A stretch of DNA of 11,743 bases from Thermodesulfobacteriota bacterium (GTDB lineage Bacteria > Desulfobacterota_D > UBA1144 > Nemesobacterales > UBA2774), in the NCBI GenBank assembly GCA_039028315.1, contig JBCCIH010000056.1, positions 1-11,743 of the forward strand. Reading direction: 5' to 3'. Below are positions 1 through 6,597 of this stretch, one piece after another (within the stretch, counting starts at the first letter, position 1; each line of letters starts with the position of its first letter). The notes below the pieces were generated by a model. It was not told where the DNA came from. It saw only the letters and a list, made by a program, of their open reading frames with translations, and did no database searches. The position numbers and the translations under genes are program-made.

Positions 1-131
1 CGAAAAACAACCAGCTAATATGAGGAATGATAGGATTACGCAACTGTATATAAAATTATAAATCACTCCGTCCTCCATATTATTTAATACTATTAGTTTA
101 TACAAGTTTGAGATTTGTGAAAGGGTCTCTA

Positions 132-149
132 AAAACTATATATAGTTTT
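132..149. repeat. 18-bp perfect palindrome in AT-rich spacer
   Basis: AAAACTATATATAGTTTT reads identically on both strands. It lies in the gene-free left end (1-176), where I see no coding region or promoter. It could be a weak hairpin at the end of an upstream gene outside the window, or an operator. Its base composition is so AT-rich that chance is a real alternative. Confidence 0.4.
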
Positions 150-176
150 GATAGCTCTAAGCCTGACGAATTACAT

Positions 177-206
177 AAAAAAAGGGGGCTCAGGCCCCCT
201 TTTTTT
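177..206. terminator. Bidirectional intrinsic terminator
   Basis: A perfect six-pair G/C stem (184-189 with 194-199) closes a TCAG tetraloop. It is flanked by seven A on the left (177-183) and seven T on the right (200-206), so it has a U-tract in either direction. On the minus strand it lies about 55 bases past the stop of the gene at 260-2173 and would end that transcript. On the plus strand it would end a gene left of the window. Confidence 0.9.
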
Positions 207-207
207 G

Positions 208-225
208 TAGCAGAAACTTCTGCTA
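208..225. repeat. Inverted repeat next to the terminator
   Basis: TAGCAGAA (208-215) and TTCTGCTA (218-225) are exact reverse complements separated by two bases. In the minus-strand transcript of the gene at 260-2173 this forms a hairpin immediately before the terminator hairpin, giving two stems in tandem. It may protect the 3' end from exonucleases. An operator role for something outside the window cannot be excluded. Confidence 0.5.
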
Positions 226-259
226 GATATCTTTCATCTCTCTATCACAAAATTATTGT

Positions 260-2173
260 TTAACTAACTATTTTCTTCCAATATCTCCTTGTAAATATAA
301 ACATTGGTATCAAGAGGTATAGAAGATTTGAAGCTCCTGTTGCCCCAGCAGCAGCTATTGAGCAATCGCTGCCGTCTCCTCTAACAGAGACGAATATAAA
401 ATTATCAAATGTCTGCAGTAATGAAGTTACTACGGATCCGAACACAAAATCTCCTCTTTGATTTGGGGCAATATAGATAATCGTTATAGTGGCAGTTTGA
501 CCTTCATTAATGTCGCCAAGGCTGCATATAATTACAGGATCAGTACCAATAGTACACATACCTTGCGAGCTAATTACGCTGTCTACGTTAAATTCCGGCG
601 GGAATGTTGCTTCGAACATAACATCCAAAGCGTCTGCTCTGACCTGAATTTCATCTGTTCCGTTGTCCAAAGTAACCATCCCGTTTATTGGATTAACGGT
701 AATATCATAAACAGCTGTGAATGTTCGATTCCTTTGAGCTCTGATTTCTTCTCTCTCAGGGTCTATTGAAATGGAGACCACAGGATTAACCAAAGTTAGA
801 GTTGTTGTCATAAGTTCAACATTTCCAGGGTTAGCATTTAAGGTTGCATTATTAACAATTATGGTCGGAGCGTCATTGAATACATCAGGGTCAGGCGTTA
901 CAACAACTGTTATAGACACTTCCTGCCCAGGCGCCATATCCGGTATTTCACAAGTGGCGTTGTTAGGATTAAATGGAGTATCAAAGACGCAATCTACACC
1001 AGGTATATTGGAAAGAATCTCATCGCCTATTACGCCATCAGGGAGATTGTCAGTAAATAACACGTCTGTGGCAGTAAAGTTAGTGTTATTGATTATTGTT
1101 GATTCGTACCTTAGCTGCTGACCTGCCACAACAGGATCTGGATCATCAGTTGTGGTAAAGCTTAATCCACTTAGGATCGCTGTGTTTGTAAAACTACAGG
1201 AAACAGACTCATCCGCGTCCAGGTCAATTGTTACAGTTCTTGTACCTAGGTTTGTTGTTGATCCCATATCATTACATACTAAATCTGAAAGGAAAAACCC
1301 TCCTGGATTGACACTAGGATCTCTCTCGCTAACTGTGTATGTTCCTGGAGCAACATCAGTAAATGTCATGTTTTGTCCATCATTTAGCATAAAAGTGCCG
1401 TCTGGCGCCGTTATATCTTCATCAAATGTAAAATTCGTTGCACCTGCGGGATCCGTGATTTTCTCAATAACAATTGTGCCATTAGCCGTATTTGTGAAAT
1501 TGCAGGTGATGTCATCATCATCCTCGTCAATCTCAATAGTTACAGACCTATTTCCTAGGTTTACGGTTGTATCAGAGCTATTGCAAGTAATATTAGTTAA
1601 TGTATATCCGGGTGTTACATTTTCTACTACTGTATAAACACCGCCAAGTACATTTTGAACCACCAGCCCAGTTGCACTTGTAATTGTGAAACTCGACTCC
1701 CCAGGAATGTCAGATGTGAACCCGAACTGCTGCGCATTATCTACAGGGTCTGTGATTTTGTTTATTCTAATTGTTGCGTTACCGTTGTTTGTATAGGTAA
1801 CGATCATGTCACATGCTTCAATCGCGTCATCCAAAGTGATGGTCGATACACCTGTTAGATTATTGGAAACTACATCACTACCGTCACATTCATCTTCATT
1901 AGAAGTAATTACCAAATCGGTTCCCATTGGCACCATCTCGGTTATTGTGTAGACACCATCAGCTAAATTATCAAATAGCTGCTGTTCTCCACCATCAAGT
2001 TCAAATTCTGTTGGAGCAGTTGTTGAAGTGAAGTCGAAGGGCCCTTGTCCGGCTGGAGTAGTTGCTTTAACTACAGTTATGCTGTTTTGTGCTTGTGAAA
2101 ACGTTGGTGTTGCAATTACTGCTACCAAAGAAAGGAAAATAACACTAAGTGAACATACTATTAATTTTTTCAT
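260..2173 (-). CDS. Secreted protein with prealbumin-like repeats, DUF11-like domains and C-terminal sorting tail
   Basis: A 637-residue exported protein. Residues 1-29 form a signal peptide (KK start, hydrophobic core, likely cut near SQA). Three Cna-B/prealbumin-like repeats follow at about 31-130, 133-230 and 232-332. Each opens with a strand such as IRINKITDP or IVIEKITDP, has a GxYTVxE turn in the middle, and ends in CNFTNT or CSFTNT. Two DUF11-like beta domains follow at about 337-440 and 465-598. The tail has GDGSDCSIA (599-607), a hydrophobic stretch (about 615-628) and a basic end (RRYWKK), the layout of bacterial C-terminal sorting signals with a cysteine, as in MYXO-CTERM or JDVT-CTERM. 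Such proteins are usually surface-displayed adhesins or structural proteins, but no enzyme domain is visible and the true role is unknown. The ATG has a good Shine-Dalgarno (GGGGAG, then AAAAGG) and its own promoter. It is monocistronic and divergent from the transporter gene. Confidence 0.85.
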   Translation of the reverse strand: MKKLIVCSLSVIFLSLVAVIATPTFSQAQNSITVVKATTPAGQGPFDFTSTTAPTEFELDGGEQQLFDNLADGVYTITEMVPMGTDLVITSNEDECDGSDVVSNNLTGVSTITLDDAIEACDMIVTYTNNGNATIRINKITDPVDNAQQFGFTSDIPGESSFTITSATGLVVQNVLGGVYTVVENVTPGYTLTNITCNSSDTTVNLGNRSVTIEIDEDDDDITCNFTNTANGTIVIEKITDPAGATNFTFDEDITAPDGTFMLNDGQNMTFTDVAPGTYTVSERDPSVNPGGFFLSDLVCNDMGSTTNLGTRTVTIDLDADESVSCSFTNTAILSGLSFTTTDDPDPVVAGQQLRYESTIINNTNFTATDVLFTDNLPDGVIGDEILSNIPGVDCVFDTPFNPNNATCEIPDMAPGQEVSITVVVTPDPDVFNDAPTIIVNNATLNANPGNVELMTTTLTLVNPVVSISIDPEREEIRAQRNRTFTAVYDITVNPINGMVTLDNGTDEIQVRADALDVMFEATFPPEFNVDSVISSQGMCTIGTDPVIICSLGDINEGQTATITIIYIAPNQRGDFVFGSVVTSLLQTFDNFIFVSVRGDGSDCSIAAAGATGASNLLYLLIPMFIFTRRYWKKIVS

Positions 2174-2211
2174 CCTTTTCTCCCCTATACTACATAGATT
2201 GTATAGTTTGG

Positions 2212-2240
2212 ATTATAACAGAACATATTGATCAATGTAA
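2212..2240 (-). promoter_or_regulatory. Promoter for the secreted repeat protein
   Basis: On the minus strand a perfect TATAAT (2217-2212) lies about 38 bases before the ATG at 2173, predicting a leader of roughly 30 bases. The -35 is poor (TTACAT at 2240-2235, spacing 17). A 10-bp palindrome, ATTGATCAAT (2227-2236), fills the spacer and could be an operator or simply AT-rich chance. Confidence 0.55.
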
Positions 2241-2339
2241 GTATTTATGAATTAAATTAAACGGTCTGTATATTGCCATTTGTAGATCATGCTTCTTGCT
2301 GGTTCTGTAGGATCAGTTTTTTTGTAAAATTAGTAAAAA

Positions 2340-2368
2340 TTGTATATTTTGCTTTCAATCTATATAAA
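2340..2368 (+). promoter_or_regulatory. Possible promoter for the nucleoside transporter gene
   Basis: TTGTAT (2340-2345), 17 bases, then TATAAA (2363-2368) is the best match before the ATG at 2390. It would give a leader of only about 15 bases, and the -35 matches the consensus at three of six positions. Other AT-rich hexamers close by, for example TATATT at 2343-2348, are nearly as good, so the exact site is uncertain. Confidence 0.3.
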
Positions 2369-2389
2369 GCACCTTGAGATCATAAACAT

Positions 2390-3694
2390 ATGACTATTTA
2401 TAACCTAATTAGCTTCGTCGGTATTTTCATCCTCTTAGGTTTTGCTTGGCTATTTTCTACAAACAAGCGAAATGTTAACTATAAAGTAATAATCTGGGCT
2501 TTAATAATACAGTTTATATTTGCGGGATTTATTTTTTTAGTACCCCCCGGTGCTAAGATCTTCTTGTTTTTAAATGAGATTGTGGTCTTAGTATTAAATT
2601 CAGCATCTGCAGGCTCAGAATTCTTATTCGGCAGACTCGCTCTAGCCCCAGGCTCCACAAATCAATATGGAGAGGAGTCTATGGGCTTTTTCCTTGCATT
2701 TCAGGCGCTTCCGACAATCATCTTCTTCTCCGCCCTAGTATCTATACTGTACTACTACAATATAATGCAGAGGGTCATAAAAGGTTTTTCATACGCGTTT
2801 ACCAAACTAATGAATATCTCAGGAGCAGAGTCTTTAAGCGCGGCCAGCAACATATTTGTCGGCATTGAGTCAGCCCTTACTATTAAGCCCTACTTAAATG
2901 ATATGACCCGCTCTGAGCTATGCACAGTTCTTACGGCTGGTATGGCAACGGTTTCCTCTAACATACTAGCACTTTACGTGTTCAGCCTTCAGAGCCAGTT
3001 CCCTACAATTGCAGGCCATCTTATCTCTGCCTCAATTCTCTCAGCCCCTGCAGCTGTTGTGATGTCTAAGCTGCTGGTTCCGGAGGATAATTCGCCAACA
3101 ACTTTGGGCACAAATGTAAATCCATATTACGAGAAAGAGGGCAGTTTGTTTGAATCTATAATAAATGGCGCTGAAAGCGGGGTTAAGTTAATTATTGGTA
3201 TTGTTGCCCTTCTTATTGCAATCCTTGGTCTTGTGGCGCTATTAGATCTGATAGTAGGTGGGGTGGGTACCCATATTAATAGCTTTATTGGAATAAATAT
3301 TGACTGGTCTTTAAAAGGATTTATGGGATACCTTTTTTACCCATTTACTTTAATAATTGGAGTTCCGTATTCAGACGCGTATACGATTTCTAAAATTATC
3401 GGTGAGAGAACAATCGTTACAGAAGTAGTGTCTTACAACGATCTTGCATATGCAATTGAGAATGGTCTTCTTAATGATCCGCGTTCTCAAGTGGTTGCAG
3501 CCTATGCAATTTGTGGGTTTGCCCACATAGCTTCCATGGCAATTTTTGTAGGCGGTGTGGCTGCGCTAGCGCCGTCTAGAAAAAAGGATATAGCCGCTAT
3601 GGGACTTAGAGCTCTAGTTGCTGCAACCCTTGCTTGCTTAATGACTGCCTGTATTGCAGGAGTCTTCTTCACAGAAAAATCCATTCTGTTTTAA
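2390..3694 (+). CDS. Concentrative nucleoside transporter (CNT/NupC) family protein, divergent binding site
   Basis: A 434-residue inner-membrane protein of usual CNT length, rich in hydrophobic segments. Family landmarks are clear: GFFLAFQALPTIIFFSALVS (99-118), SGAESL (144-149), NIFVG (154-158), MTRSEL (172-177), GVPYSDA (324-330) and CGFA (375-378). CNT proteins normally import nucleosides with Na+ or H+. Two substrate-contact motifs are altered. The hairpin signature GQTEAPL reads GIESALT with one residue fewer, and the CGFAN signature reads CGFAH (H379). The acidic residue after the 'GVP' segment (E345) is kept, as is NIFVG, which in Vibrio CNT lines the sodium site. The fold and transport role look secure, but the substrate may not be a standard nucleoside. 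The Shine-Dalgarno is weak (GAG at 2376-2378, 11 bases from the ATG). The gene stands alone, with no nucleoside catabolism genes beside it. Confidence 0.88.
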   Translation: MTIYNLISFVGIFILLGFAWLFSTNKRNVNYKVIIWALIIQFIFAGFIFLVPPGAKIFLFLNEIVVLVLNSASAGSEFLFGRLALAPGSTNQYGEESMGFFLAFQALPTIIFFSALVSILYYYNIMQRVIKGFSYAFTKLMNISGAESLSAASNIFVGIESALTIKPYLNDMTRSELCTVLTAGMATVSSNILALYVFSLQSQFPTIAGHLISASILSAPAAVVMSKLLVPEDNSPTTLGTNVNPYYEKEGSLFESIINGAESGVKLIIGIVALLIAILGLVALLDLIVGGVGTHINSFIGINIDWSLKGFMGYLFYPFTLIIGVPYSDAYTISKIIGERTIVTEVVSYNDLAYAIENGLLNDPRSQVVAAYAICGFAHIASMAIFVGGVAALAPSRKKDIAAMGLRALVAATLACLMTACIAGVFFTEKSILF

Positions 3695-3707
3695 TCCACC
3701 TGGCTTC

Positions 3708-3799
3708 ATACGAACGTACTATTTTTTAGACGCTGATTTTTAGCGAATTTTGCCCATTAGTGGCATATGAATGAACTGTTTTTATGCAGGCGTTCGTAT
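3708..3799. promoter_or_regulatory. Separated inverted repeats, candidate TetR operators
   Basis: ATACGAACG (3708-3716) and CGTTCGTAT (3791-3799) are exact reverse complements 74 bases apart. They lie in the 125-base gap before the first TetR gene. The right copy ends 9 bases before the AGGAGG ribosome site. The left copy reads TACG-AA-CGTA, itself a small dyad. The placement suits autoregulation, perhaps by looping between two half or full sites. No convincing -35/-10 pair is visible between them. Confidence 0.45.
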
Positions 3800-3819
3800 T
3801 GTAAGTTAGGAGGCTCATA

Positions 3820-4470
3820 TTGAGAGAGCAGAGTACGAAAGAAAGAATTTTGGATTCGGCCGAGTTTTTATTTGCAAGTAAAGGATTAAAAGAGACTTCG
3901 GTCAGAGATATTACTTCCCATGCCAATGTCCACCTGGCAGCAGTGAACTATCATTTTCAGACAAAGGACGGGCTTTTAAAAGCGCTTATGGACAGAAGAA
4001 TAGAGCCGCTTAACCGCCAAAGACTGGAGCTGTTAGAAAAATATGAAAACCGCTTTGGCGAAGACACAGTTCCGGTTGAATACGCTCTTTATGCGCTATT
4101 AGCGCCTGGTATACGGATGTGTTTTGAAGAGCCTCACTTTTTAAAAATAACAGGACAAGTGGTCTCTCATCCCGATGAGGAGACCTATACAATATTTGTT
4201 ACAAATTTTGAGGGAGTCTTTTCACGCTTTAGAGATGTGCTTGCGGTTTCGCTGCCGCATATATCGGAAGAAGAACTTATGTGGAGGATCCATTTTTTAA
4301 CAGGGTCTATGATCCACACATGGACAAATCATAGAGGGCTTACGGCTCTATCGAGCGGAGTTTGTGAGCTTGGAGATCAACAAGAGCTAGTGAATAAATT
4401 AATAGCTTTTTGCTCAGCTGGTTTAAAAGCACAGAGCTATGTTCACCCAAAAGAAGATGAGCAGGTTTAA
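3820..4470 (+). CDS. TetR/AcrR-family transcriptional regulator, PsrA-like
   Basis: A 216-residue one-component regulator. The N-terminal helix-turn-helix spans about residues 8-53, with the recognition region ITSHANVHLAAVNYHFQTKD (31-50). The AAVNYHF style with a following K-D/E is typical of the PsrA group, which in Pseudomonas responds to long-chain acyl ligands and affects rpoS. The rest (about 60-205) is a helical ligand domain matching that group in length. The start is TTG, chosen because AGGAGG (3808-3813) lies six bases upstream and the reading begins at the usual place for the family. The gene is followed 40 bases later by a sigma-70 gene in the same direction, so the two are probably co-transcribed. 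The ligand is unknown, and the acyl-ligand idea is inference from family resemblance. Confidence 0.85.
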   Translation: MREQSTKERILDSAEFLFASKGLKETSVRDITSHANVHLAAVNYHFQTKDGLLKALMDRRIEPLNRQRLELLEKYENRFGEDTVPVEYALYALLAPGIRMCFEEPHFLKITGQVVSHPDEETYTIFVTNFEGVFSRFRDVLAVSLPHISEEELMWRIHFLTGSMIHTWTNHRGLTALSSGVCELGDQQELVNKLIAFCSAGLKAQSYVHPKEDEQV

Positions 4471-4510
4471 GAGATTAAAAAAAATCATAATCGATGGAGG
4501 AAGCAGAATA

Positions 4511-5719
4511 ATGAAAGCTACAGCTTTTGAGACGGCAGTAGATGACTATGGAGCAGAGAATTTTGAATTAATGGATGGGCAGGAGTATGGAAGCACTTCG
4601 ATTAATGAGGATATTCTTAATAACGAAATAGAGTATGGCGAAAAACCTGTAAAAACTAATACCAAAGAAAATAAATACGACAACAACAACGAGCTCAGAC
4701 TTGTTAATGCTTACTTTAAGGAAGTTGGGTGTGAGACCCTATTAAAGGCAAAAGATGAGATAGAGATTTCGGCTAAGATAAAAGAGTGTGATTTTCAGGC
4801 AAGAGCACTAATAAAATCAATTCAAAAAACAACTGGACTAAAATCAACTCACACTATGGAGCAGTATGTATCAGAGCTAAAGTGCATGGTGGAGGAGCCG
4901 TCCTTTAGATCACAATTCAGCTCAGAGCAATTTGAGAGCATTCAAAAGCACGCAGCTGTCCTTGATGCGTATGTGAAAAAGGCAAATCAGCTGAGAAACT
5001 TCTTTGTAAGAGCAAATCTCAGGCTCGTCGCAAGTATGGCAAAGAAATACGTTGGCCGCGGCATCCCGTTTTTAGACCTGATACAAGAGGGCAACCTTGG
5101 ACTAATAAAAGCTGTTGAGAGGTATGACCACACTAAGGGCTATAGATTTTCGACCTACGCCTGCTGGTGGATTAATCAGGCTATGAACAGAGGAGTGTTC
5201 AGCCAGACAAGGACAGTTAAGATCCCTGCCTACGTATTGGAGAAGGCTGGTAAGGTCTGGAGTGAGAGGGCAAAATACGTAGAGGAGCACGGGCGTGAGC
5301 CGCACCCAAGGGAGCTTGTAGGAAAAGTGGGTATGAGCTTGGAGAACGTTAGGCAGGTTCTTGAATCACACAACGGAAGAAACATGGTTTGTCTTGACTC
5401 TCCTGTTTGGAACGGCGAGAAGGCTACTTATATGGATTACATGGAAGATGCAGATACTCTTCCTGTAGACACTCTGATCGCAGAAGTGTCTATTCCATCG
5501 AGCATTGAGCACGCTCTTGAGCTTCTAGATGAAAGAGAGCGTGAGGTGGTTAAGATGCGTTTTGGTATCGGCTATAATCAGCCTGCTACATTAGATGAGA
5601 TAGGTAAGAGTTTTGGACTTACCAGAGAGAGAATCAGGCAGATTGAAAAGCTGGCGTTAAAAAAAATAAGAGAATCTTCATCTGCTCCGGCACTTAAAAG
5701 TTTGATTGAAAAAAATTAA
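4511..5719 (+). CDS. Group 2 (RpoD/RpoS-like) sigma-70 factor
   Basis: A 402-residue sigma factor that directs RNA polymerase to promoters. Region 1.2 is at about 60-92, region 2 at 161-231, region 3 at 243-320 and region 4 at 333-390. Region 2 includes IPFLDLIQEGNLGLIKAVER and YACWWINQAMNR. Region 4 carries the helix-turn-helix LDEIGKSFGLTRERIRQIE. Region 1.1 is absent, as in RpoS-like alternative factors. In the -10 recognition helix the usual WWIRQAITR reads WWINQAMNR, so two positions near the -12/-11 contacts differ. I chose ATG 4511, preceded by GGAGGAAG (4496-4503). Upstream in-frame ATGs at 4439 and 4457 lack a ribosome site and would overlap the TetR gene. It is probably the second gene of an operon with the PsrA-like regulator and ends at a hairpin terminator. 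Stress or stationary-phase control is inferred, not shown. Confidence 0.9.
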   Translation: MKATAFETAVDDYGAENFELMDGQEYGSTSINEDILNNEIEYGEKPVKTNTKENKYDNNNELRLVNAYFKEVGCETLLKAKDEIEISAKIKECDFQARALIKSIQKTTGLKSTHTMEQYVSELKCMVEEPSFRSQFSSEQFESIQKHAAVLDAYVKKANQLRNFFVRANLRLVASMAKKYVGRGIPFLDLIQEGNLGLIKAVERYDHTKGYRFSTYACWWINQAMNRGVFSQTRTVKIPAYVLEKAGKVWSERAKYVEEHGREPHPRELVGKVGMSLENVRQVLESHNGRNMVCLDSPVWNGEKATYMDYMEDADTLPVDTLIAEVSIPSSIEHALELLDEREREVVKMRFGIGYNQPATLDEIGKSFGLTRERIRQIEKLALKKIRESSSAPALKSLIEKN

Positions 5720-5722
5720 AGG

Positions 5723-5780
5723 AAGAAGGCGATCCATTTGAGGTGGGTGGAGGGTACCTTAAATGGACCGCTTCTTTTTT
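5723..5780 (+). terminator. Terminator after the group 2 sigma gene
   Basis: AAGAAG (5723-5728) and TCCATTT (5733-5739) pair with CTTCTT (5771-5776) and AAATGGA (5761-5767) around a small internal mismatch, and T residues run on to 5780. The apical part, AGGT with ACCT, extends the stem. Its loop is the G-rich run GGGTGGAGGG. It starts four bases past the stop codon. Confidence 0.8.
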
Positions 5781-5834
5781 CTCTACTGTGTTTGCACTTA
5801 ATATTCAGAAAATAAAATTTTTTATAAAAAAGAC

Positions 5835-5862
5835 TTGACATATATTTTTTTAGTGATATTAT
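5835..5862 (+). promoter_or_regulatory. Strong extended -10 promoter of the second TetR gene
   Basis: A perfect TTGACA (5835-5840), 16 bases, then TATTAT (5857-5862), preceded by TG one base away (5854-5855), makes an extended -10. The predicted start is near 5869, inside the 17-bp repeated element, with a leader of about 25 bases. Confidence 0.8.
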
Positions 5863-5865
5863 TTT

Positions 5866-5882
5866 ACCAACTAGTCAACTAA
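5866..5882. promoter_or_regulatory. Repeated 17-bp element, copy 1: likely TetR operator
   Basis: ACCAACTAGTCAACTAA recurs with a single change at 6555-6571. It contains the ACTAGT core and two CAACT steps eight bases apart. It covers the predicted transcription start of the TetR gene at 5894, the classic position for a repressor that blocks its own promoter. Confidence 0.7.
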
Positions 5883-5893
5883 AGGTTAAACAA

Positions 5894-6520
5894 ATGGGAA
5901 GAACAAGCACAGCAAAAGAAAAATTAGTTACAAGCGCAATAGAGCTTATTGGCAACAGAAGCTATAACGCAGTAGGCGTTCAGGAGTTATGCAATCATTC
6001 AGGAGTGAAAAAGGGAAGTTTTTACCACTTTTTCCCATCAAAAAGGGATTTAACTCTCGAGGCTCTTGATGTTATGTGGGATAGTTTCAAAAAAGAGATG
6101 CTGGATCCGATATTTAAATTAGATCTGCCGGCATATGAAAAATTCAATGTTTTAATCAATAAATCCTATGAATATCAGTCAATTACAAAGGACTGCACTG
6201 GCTGTATGAGTGGCTGCGGAATTGGCAACCTAGCTCTTGAGCTAAGCACTCAGGACGAGATAATCAGGCAAAAAATTGAGCAGATCTTTGAAGAATGGGC
6301 TCAGTATTTTGAAAATACCATCATAGATGCCATAAATGAGGGCGATATTTCTATTGATACAGATCCTAGATCAACCTCTCAAGCAATTCTGGCATATATG
6401 GAGGGCGTTTCATTAATGGGTAAAACCTTCAATGACCCTACAATGATTACAAGATTGGGCGAAGGGATATCAAAATTGTGTATTAGTAAGAGGAAAATAG
6501 AGCCAGAAGACAATAACTAA
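5894..6520 (+). CDS. TetR/AcrR-family regulator with a cysteine cluster (LmrA/YxaF/AcuR-like)
   Basis: A 208-residue repressor-type protein. The DNA-binding domain is residues 1-55, with VGVQELCNHSGVKKGSFYHF (27-46) as helix-turn-helix. The ligand domain carries GCGIGNLALELS (107-118), matching the GCxxGNLAxE signature of the LmrA/YxaF-AcuR-NemR type regulators, some of which sense electrophiles or toxic metabolites. Cysteines C101, C104 and C108 form a CxxCxxxC cluster at the head of that helix, and C33 lies in the DNA-binding domain. This is compatible with a thiol or metal sensor but does not prove it. The ribosome site is weak (AAAGG). A strong promoter and a 17-bp operator-like element precede it, and the same element precedes the next gene, an ECF sigma factor 77 bases downstream. 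The simplest reading is that this protein represses itself and that sigma gene. The inducer is unknown. Confidence 0.87.
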   Translation: MGRTSTAKEKLVTSAIELIGNRSYNAVGVQELCNHSGVKKGSFYHFFPSKRDLTLEALDVMWDSFKKEMLDPIFKLDLPAYEKFNVLINKSYEYQSITKDCTGCMSGCGIGNLALELSTQDEIIRQKIEQIFEEWAQYFENTIIDAINEGDISIDTDPRSTSQAILAYMEGVSLMGKTFNDPTMITRLGEGISKLCISKRKIEPEDNN

Positions 6521-6538
6521 GAAGTAGATAATATATTT

Positions 6539-6548
6539 TTTGGCCAAA
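6539..6548. repeat. 10-bp palindrome TTTGGCCAAA upstream of the ECF sigma gene
   Basis: TTTGGCCAAA is perfectly symmetric and sits six bases before the second copy of the 17-bp element. It lies where promoter parts for the sigma gene would be expected, but I cannot fit a convincing -35/-10 pair here. It may be a second protein-binding site, or chance. Confidence 0.3.
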
Positions 6549-6554
6549 TAACAA

Positions 6555-6571
6555 ACCAACTGGTCAACTAA
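6555..6571. promoter_or_regulatory. Repeated 17-bp element, copy 2: likely TetR operator for the ECF sigma gene
   Basis: ACCAACTGGTCAACTAA differs from the copy at 5866-5882 in one central base. It lies 12 bases before the AGGAGG ribosome site of the sigma gene, so a bound repressor would block a promoter placed here or transcription running in from the TetR gene. ACCA and TGGT form a dyad within it. Confidence 0.65.
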
Positions 6572-6597
6572 TAAAATCAAGGCAGGAGGCTAACAGA

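Noticed and set aside
771..1637. Plus-strand open frames within 771-1121 and 1152-1637
   Set aside because: They are antisense to the repeat protein gene, have no ribosome sites, no recognisable family, and follow the codon pattern of the minus-strand gene.
4439..4510. Longer N-terminus for the group 2 sigma factor (start 4439 or 4457)
   Set aside because: These starts lack a Shine-Dalgarno and overlap the TetR gene, while 4511 is preceded by GGAGGAAG.
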